Assembly: GCA_021464415.1 (NCBI GenBank)
Contig: CM038467.1
Span: 54,518,734-54,582,733, forward strand
Reading direction: 5' to 3'
DNA: 64,000 bases
Source: Lonicera japonica
Lineage: Eukaryota; Streptophyta; Magnoliopsida; Dipsacales; Caprifoliaceae
The notes beneath the pieces are model-generated. The model ran no database searches. It saw nothing but the letters and a program-made list of their open reading frames with translations, and had not been told where the DNA came from. Both the position numbers and the translations under genes were made by a program. Each line of letters begins with the position of its first letter. Within the stretch, counting starts at the first letter, position 1. Positions 57,823-64,000 of the stretch are shown piece by piece.

Positions 57823-60369
57823 CTAAGTGGTTGAATCCCCTTCCCCTTCATTCTCTACCACCAAGGCCGTGCAATGTGCTGGTTCTGATTTCTTTTGCAC
57901 CGTAAGGGTTATTTCTTCCATTCCTTCCGGGATATCGATCATAGATGCCAGGGTTGCCAGTGCGTTATCAAAACTGTTCTGAGACCTGAGGAGATAGTAA
58001 AATTCCGTATGCTTGAACTTTTCCGCGATATCCTCCAGTCGGGCGAGGTAAGGGACCAATTTCTCATCTCTGATCTTCCATTCTTTCAGGACCTGGTGAA
58101 CCACTAGTGCTGAATCTCCGTATACCTGTATCCTCTTTATACCCCTTTGAAGAGCTATCTCTAACCCGAGTATGCAGGCTTCATATTCAGCCATGTTGTT
58201 GGTGCAGAAGAAGTCCAGACGATATGATACCGGAGAGTGAGTTTGGTCTGGAGAGACTAACAGGATACCTATCCCGTTTCCATTCCGATTGGCGGCCCCG
58301 TCAAAGTACAACTTCCAGTCTTCATCGATCTCGACATTCATGATGGTTTCGTCTGGGAACTCGGCTTTTTCTAGTACGTCTCTCAATATTGGATTGTGGG
58401 CCAGGTAATCAGCTATGATCTTGCCTTTGACTGCCTTCTGGGTCATATAGGTGATGTCAAATTCGGAGAGTAGAAATAGCCATTTTTCCATTCGGTTCGA
58501 GAGAGCCGGTTTCTCGAAGAGGTATTTCAACGGATCAATCCGTGATGCCAGGATGACTGAGAAAATTAGCATGTAGTGCCGTAGTTTCTGTGTTACCCAT
58601 ATGAGAGCGGTGCATGATTTCTCCAATGGTGTGTAGTTCATTTCAAACGGGGACAGTTTCTTGCTGAGGAAATAGATGGCCTGCTCTTTCCGGGTATCAG
58701 TCAGGTGCTGGGCTAGCATTGTTCCTACGGCTGAATCAGTGACGGTTAGGTATAAAATTAAAGGTAGTCCGGTTTGTGGTGGGGCTAATACTGGGGGGTT
58801 GGAGAGATATTCTTTGATCCTATCAAAAGCTTCCTGGCACTGATCGTTTCACTCTCCCGGTGAAGATTTCCTCAGGAGTTTGAAGATGGGCTCGCAAGTC
58901 TGAGTGAGCTGAGAGATGAACCTACTGATGTACTGCAGATTACCCAAAAATCCCTGGACTTCTTTCTCAGTACGAGGTTTAGGCATTTCTTGGATAGCTT
59001 GAACCTTGGCAGGGTCTACCTCGATCCCTCTCTTACTGACAACATAACCTAGGAGTTTTCCCTTGGTCACCCCGAACACACATTTCTGCGGATTGAGTTT
59101 CATCTGGTACTGGCGGAGCCGGTCGAAGAAGGTTCGCAGGGCTGGTATGTGACCTTCCCTCTCCTTTGATTTGATTATCATGTCGTCCACATACACCTCT
59201 ACTTCTTTATGGACCATATCGTGGAAAATAGCGGTGGCTGCTCTCTGGTAGGTTGCCCCGGCGTTCTTCAGCCCAAATGGCATGACGGTGTAGCAGTATG
59301 TTCCCCATGGTGTGATGAATGCCATTTTCTCCTGGTGATCCGGGTGCATTTTAATCTGGTTATACCCGGCAAAACCATCTACGAATGATTTTAGGGCGTG
59401 GTTGGCAGTGTTATCGATTATCAAATCGATGTTGGGCAATGGGAAATCGTCTTTCGGACAAGCCTTGTTAAGATCCCGGTAATCCACGCACATGCGGACC
59501 TTCCCATTTGCCTTTGGAACGGGCACAATGTTGGCTAACCATGAAGGGTAATCGATCACCCGCAGAAACCCTACACTCAGTTGTTTCATCACTTCTTCCT
59601 TTACCTTTAGGGACCATTCTGGCGTAAGTTTTCTTAACTTTTGCTTGACAGGTCTGAACTCCGGCTTGGTATGTATCTCGTGCATGACTATCTGACTGTT
59701 CAATCCTGGCATATCCGCATAAGACCAGGCGAAGACATCCACGTACTCTTTCAGAGTTTGTGTGAATTCCTCTTTTTCTGTTTCACTCAGACTTGTCCCA
59801 ATGCGGACCTCCTTTCTTTCCTTTTCCGTTCCGAGGTTAATTTCGAGAGTGTCTCCTTCCTCACTCTGTATACGCTGTTCCTCCCGTTCCGGGTGTTCGT
59901 TCAGTCTTTCTAACTCCTTATAAGCTATTACAGAATTACAAATAACAGGATAACGCAACACAGAGTTTTCTTCATTGATAATAGTGTTTACAGGTACAAG
60001 TTTAAAGAGTAAATTTAGGAGTGGCTCTTTCCTAGCCTTACTTTCACTCTCACCTCTCACCCTTACAATTTCACTCTTTTCCCTTTCCCTTTGGTAGTCT
60101 GGATCAGCGTATATCAGGTGTACGGGGTCATCCCTCGGCTCGTCATCCCCTAGAACCATGATGTCGAAAAGATCTTCGATCATTTCTTCCTCCTTGTCTG
60201 TCTTGTCTTCATTTCCTTCTTTCAACCCGATCGTTAATTTGGTGGAGAAACTGTGTTCAATGCTTTCTTTGACATATAGGTCCTCTTCATAGAAGATTTC
60301 CCATCCCGGCAGGTTCTCTCCGTCGCTGTTTCTCCAAGGTTCCTGAAAACCGCAAAAGGGGAAGTCCTC
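57823..60369 (-). pseudogene. Reverse transcriptase with two RNase H domains, internal stop
   Basis: Same frame as integrase. Reverse transcriptase blocks are clear: Met-Cys-Val-Asp-Tyr-Arg-Asp-Leu-Asn, Phe-Val-Asp-Gly-Phe-Ala-Gly-Tyr-Asn-Gln-Ile, Met-Pro-Phe-Gly-Leu-Lys-Asn-Ala and catalytic Tyr-Val-Asp-Asp (about 59195-59180). Then come the gypsy RNase H and, further on, a second archaeal-type RNase H with Tyr-Phe-Asp-Gly-Ala, Met-Ala-Glu-Tyr-Glu-Ala and Tyr-Gly-Asp-Ser. Two RNase H domains mark the Tat/Ogre lineage. A TGA at 58849-58851 lies between RT and RNase H, and a TAG at 57823-57825 ends the segment. It would copy genomic RNA into DNA in virus-like particles. Confidence 0.9.
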
Positions 60370-62151
60370 TCATTCTTTGACAAAAAACCCATTCAAAGAG
60401 CTGAAACTCGGATATTGATGCCCTCGGTCCCTTTTTTGCTGATCGTCTTCTTCAGTGTGTCGGTACCCCAAACCTTCCCTTTCGTACCTCGTTACTGGTT
60501 CCAAGGCTTGAAGTAGTCCTGGTCGTCCTATTCCCAGACCGGCTCCAGGCAAATATTTCATCATTCTAAACATATTTGTAATCTTGGTGCTGAGACCGGA
60601 GATATTGTCAGGGGGAAGATATTCGATTTTCTGGGTACTGAGAGTTTGTACTTGAGGCTCGTAAGAAAAGCCTCCTAATTGTATGCTCTGGCTTCCGATT
60701 CCCAAAACAGGTAACTCCAGATCTGCCAAGGTCCTTTCAGGATCTCCTTGGATGGTAATTATGTTCCCTTCAAACGGTATCTTGATCTTTTGGTGCAAGG
60801 AGGAGGGGAGTGCTCCTATGTCGTGTAGCCACGCTCTTCCCAGCAGGAGGTTGAAACTGGAGGGAATGTCTATGATTTAGAAATCGGCCGGAAAATTTCC
60901 GGGACCGACCCTGAGATCTAGCTTTAGAGAACCCAGAACGGCCCTTCTGGTATTGTCGTAGGCCCTGACAGTCACGGCGGATGGAGAAAGTTCTGAATCC
61001 AAGATACCCAGGCATCTAGCGGTCTTCAAGGGGCAGACGTTTATGGTTGACCCGTTGTCGATAAGGACTTGTGGCAAAATCTTCCCTCGGGTTCGGACGG
61101 TGATATGGAGAGCCAGGCTGTGTTTCCTTCCTAATGGAGACAGATCCTCATCTGAAAATGACAGACTTCTTTGGACTGTAAGTGACCCGATCATGTTTGG
61201 CAGTTGTTCGGGTGTGGAGTCCGGTGATATCACGGCTTCGTCCAGAAGTTTGATGAAAGTAGTCCTGTGGGGTTTGGAGGCAACCAAGAGGCCCCAAATG
61301 GTGATGTGTGCCTGGGTCTTCTTCAACTGCTCAAGCACTCTATCTTCTCCTATTTCCTTAGACGGTGTTTTCTCAGCCTCCGGTGGTGGTTGGTATACCC
61401 TTCCTGAACGGGTGATTTGTTGGATCCAAAGGGATGCCGGGTTTGATTCCTCTGAAGTTTCTGACGATTCTGGCTCTGTCGACCAACTGAAAGTCCCGGG
61501 GGAGGTTTCTGTCATACAGATTGTCTCCCTGGGGGGGTTTTGGGATTTCCATGATTGTTTCTTCTTATTCTGGGTCCATCCTATCCCAGATTTTCCGGGA
61601 TTGGTTTTGATTGTAAGTGGCTGTGAGATCCCCTTATTTGCCTTTCCTAAACCCTGCCCGGGTAGGAAGTTCATTTTGGCCATCCATTGGTCAATTATGG
61701 GATTGAGGCCTGGGGCAACTTGAGCCTTTGCTGGCAGTACATCGGGTGCCCTGTAGGTTGGGTCATCTCGAATGAGCCCCACGGGATCGAAGCCTTCTTC
61801 ATCAGTGGTCAAGGCATTAATCCCTGCAGGTGGAGCATGGTTAGGAAGTGGATTGTTAGTAACATTGGGTCCGCCGGGTGCGGGGATGGTTCCGGCTTCA
61901 ATGAGGTCTTGAATACGATGACGAAGGGCCAAACAACGCTCCGTGTCATGTCCTGCAGCTTGATGATACGCACAATTCTCATTCATTCTCCAGGTATTTG
62001 GAATAGGGTTTGGAGGGGGCGCGGGTTGAGTGGAGTGATTAGTCCGGCCTTTTGGAGCAGCTCCAGACTTTTTACCAGTGTAGTGGGGAGGGTGCAGAAG
62101 TTTCTCCTTTTCTTGTCCTCGGTGTTCGAAAGGCCTCTTTGTGCGGGCCAA
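60370..62151 (-). pseudogene. Gag C-terminus and aspartic protease with G-patch-like motifs, internal stop
   Basis: In frame with pol but shifted from upstream gag. It has a Cys/His cluster at residues 60-73 (Cys-Ala-Tyr-His...His-Asp-Thr-Glu-x-Cys). A G-patch-like segment follows at residues 150-195 (Met-Asn-Phe-Leu-Pro-Gly-Gln-Gly-Leu-Gly-Lys). The protease active site is Ile-Asp-Asn-Gly-Ser-Thr at residues 364-369 (about 61060). After a TAA at 60877-60879 the frame continues to a second G-patch-like motif near 60560-60480 and a TGA at 60370-60372. Two G-patch-like motifs bracketing the protease are noteworthy. The Asn after the active-site Asp is seen in Ogre-type proteases. Confidence 0.8.
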
Positions 62152-63620
62152 CTCATCGGAGGTGGCTGTTGTGGTTGTTGAAAGGGGTTCTGTTGATAGG
62201 GGTATGAGCTTATTTGATTCACGGCTGTAGTGGCTGTCTTTCTCCCAGTGTATGCGGCTTTCTTGGTATCGATTTCAACTTTCTTGGCCAATTCTTCCTC
62301 TACTTGTGACCCCATACTCAACAGGGCCCTGAAGTGTGGGAATACATGCTTTCCCATGCAACTCAGTACGGCTGGAGTGAAGTTCTTCTAAATGATTTCC
62401 AGCTGTTCTTCTTCATCGGGTCGTTTGGACATTTGGGAGGCCATCTCCCTCCAGCGGGTGACAAAGTCGCTGAAGCTTTCTTTCTCGCCCTGTTTGGCCA
62501 TTTCCAGGTGTTTACGGGTAATTTCCAAATCCTCGTTGGACCCGTATTTGGTCATGAATTCTTTGACGATATCTCCCCAAGTCTGCATGTGATGCCTTTC
62601 TAGACCAAAGAACCATCTCAGGGCGGCTCCCGTGAGAGTCATGTGAAAGGCTTGTGCTAATTCCGGCTCTCCACAACCGGACACTTGCATGGATCTGATG
62701 TAGGACTGTAGGTGAGTTTTAGGGGGCGTGGTTCCAGTGAACTTGGTGATGGAAGGGAGTTTGAATCCCTGGGGTAATCTCGCTTCTGGGTAGAGGGGGA
62801 AGGCATTCATATCCGTGATCTCGTCTGCACCTTTTATTAGGGACACCCCCTTCTGTAGGACCCTCATCTGCTCTTTTAGCTTCTTCATTTCCTCACTCTC
62901 TCTTGACACCTCGTCGGGCTGTTCCCGTGCTATTACCGATTCTGCATACACTACCCGAAGTCGGTTGATGTCTGGGTATTCATTAGGGAGGGCTGCTGGG
63001 GCCGGTGGTGGAATGGGTTTTGCGGGAACTTGTGGCCATGGTTGGTATTGGGGGTCAAAACCGGGTTGTACTTGGGGTTGCGGCCAGACTATGGGTGGCT
63101 CTTGCTGTTGGTAAGTGGGGCCTGAATCCGGGGCCCATTGGTTCTGATTGTTGGGGTCGGTTTGAACGGGACCAACTACGATAGGGCCCGTTTGGGGTGG
63201 ATTGGTTCCTTGAACTGGGGGGAGTACTTGTGAAGACTGTCCTTGGTTCGGATCTCGATTCGGTGGTAGTCGATCAAACCCCGGTGGTGCAGTTCGTTCG
63301 GCTGATAATTCTTCTATTCGAATCCGGGTACCCTGTTGCTCGTTCGTGAGGTTTGCCAGATCCCTGCTGACGGTCATGAGTAAACGGTGCATTTCGACTA
63401 GGGTTGGCTGAGCTGATGATGCCTTGGCTAGGCTCTGATCTGTCTCTCGATTCTCGCGTTCATCGGCCATTTCGGGTGTGCTTGGTCTTACTAGTCTTCC
63501 GGTGTGATCACGGCCGGCCCAACCTTCCAGTCTGTTTGTTGCTTCACGACTGTAGACGAAACCACGTGGCGAAGATGAAGGAAGACTGTGATGTGACTCG
63601 ATATTTGCCAAAAGAACCAC
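61983..63620 (-). pseudogene. Gag (capsid) with one internal stop and a frameshift
   Basis: 410 residues are open from 63620 to a TAG at 62388-62390, then the same frame resumes to 61983. The first 240 residues are Pro/Gln/Asn-rich linker. The capsid block (about 62810-62390) has Pro-Ser-Ile-Thr-Lys-Phe-Thr-Gly, Ala-Leu-Arg-Trp-Phe-Phe-Gly-Leu and Glu-Ser-Phe-Ser-Asp-Phe-Val-x-Arg-Trp, as in plant Retrotrans_gag. Near 62150 sense coding moves to the next frame (the gag tail/protease entry), so one base was lost or gained there. The true start is uncertain because this lineage often has upstream sequence; an inner Met at about 63470 is an alternative. Confidence 0.82.
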
Positions 63621-64000
63621 TAAAAATTGCCGAGAAGAACCTCGGATTTTAAAAAGGGTGTCGAAAAGTAAGCCGTAAAGTGGTACATCCCCTACGGCTG
63701 TTTGACAAGTGTTTTAACTCGACTCGATCTTATATGCAGCGCAGGTGTACGAACGGTTAAGGCTTCAGGCTCCCTCCTATTTGGCAAGACCTTGCGATAT
63801 ACCCCAGGGGCGGGTACGTGCAAGGGCCTTTTGATATACTTTCCGGGTACGTGAGTGTTCTCGTCACTCGATATACCTCGGGGGCGTACTTGGCCAAGGA
63901 GAGTGGAAGTAAATGCTTTCGGTTTATGTTGGCCCAAGCAAGCCAACTCCCTACTCACTTATAATACTTCCGAGGGTTTGGGGTAAATTCACACTCGTAG
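63621..64000 (-). other. 5' leader of the giant element (part)
   Basis: Moderately GC-rich, with no long frame. GATATAC phrases recur in CCTTGCGATATACCCC, TTTTGATATACTTTCC and ACTCGATATACCTCGG on plus, about 40 bp apart (63793-63875), a small degenerate direct repeat. The primer site and 5' LTR were not found and should lie to the right. Confidence 0.5.

Larger units (their letters stand above)
48104..64000 (-). mobile_element. Giant Tat/Ogre-type Ty3/gypsy retrotransposon, 5' end outside window
   Basis: Order in minus direction: leader (64000-63621), gag, protease, reverse transcriptase, RNase H plus a second archaeal-type RNase H, integrase (ending 56581), two genes on the opposite strand (DUF7745-like, then PMD), a tandem-repeat 3' UTR, a short purine tract and the 3' LTR (48783-48104). 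A dual RNase H, absence of a chromodomain and antisense extra ORFs are hallmarks of the Tat/Ogre lineage. It is at least 15.9 kb long. Base composition is much less AT-rich than the rest of the window. Gag-pol carries six premature stops and one frameshift, so this copy cannot make its own full enzyme set by normal translation. Confidence 0.88.

Noticed and set aside
63690..63960. Possible tRNA or short gene in the leader
   Set aside because: No cloverleaf could be drawn and the box-like phrases are not at tRNA spacing; it fits retroelement leader sequence.

Overview
The window reads as nuclear DNA of a flowering plant, most likely a eudicot. It is AT-rich, has plant GT-AG introns, and is filled with LTR retrotransposons, MITEs, SINE-like pieces and microsatellites. 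Only one convincing complete host gene is present in 64 kb.

Layout. 0-19 kb: old transposon debris. It holds a FAR1/MULE-type zinc-knuckle fragment (start of window), a GRF-type zinc-finger remnant (1.1-1.3 kb, minus), a threefold tandem duplication (7.0-8.2 kb), a LINE-type RNase H fragment (8.4 kb), a solo-LTR-like unit (9.2-10.8 kb), a 2 kb element with about 250 bp terminal inverted repeats carrying a broken capsid-like fragment (11.3-13.2 kb), a 38-base poly-G run (14.35 kb) and two MITEs. 19.2-24.9 kb: a three-exon CIA2/CIL-type CCT-domain gene, a nuclear regulator of chloroplast protein import and chloroplast ribosome genes, with two MITEs in intron 2. 25-40 kb: no gene; tandem and dispersed repeats, SINE-like pieces, a solo LTR with a perfect 5-bp target duplication (36.9-38.3 kb) and an inverted relative. 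40.1-43.3 kb: a complete, young, non-coding LTR retrotransposon with target duplication, primer site and polypurine tract. 44-46.6 kb: remains of a Ty3/gypsy element, an integrase tail on plus and degraded antisense ORFs on minus. 46.7-48.0 kb: a dispersed repeat split by a later insertion.

48.1 kb to the right edge: a very large minus-strand Ty3/gypsy element of the Tat/Ogre type (gag, protease, reverse transcriptase, dual RNase H, integrase), whose 5' LTR lies beyond the window. Between pol and the 3' LTR it carries two genes on the opposite strand: a five-exon plant mobile domain (PMD) gene and an intact intronless DUF7745-like gene. Pol, gag and the PMD gene each contain breaks; the DUF7745-like ORF does not.

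The most unusual signal is a 12-bp palindrome, TGTCGCGCGACA. It occurs 14 times (some copies variant) and only inside this element, in three clusters, each directly upstream of a TATA box: the 3' LTR promoter (minus), the PMD promoter (plus) and the DUF7745 promoter (plus). Spacings of about 20-22 and 30-32 bp suggest helical phasing. This looks like one shared cis-regulatory module for all three transcription units, possibly read by an element-encoded or host protein. That last step is inference.
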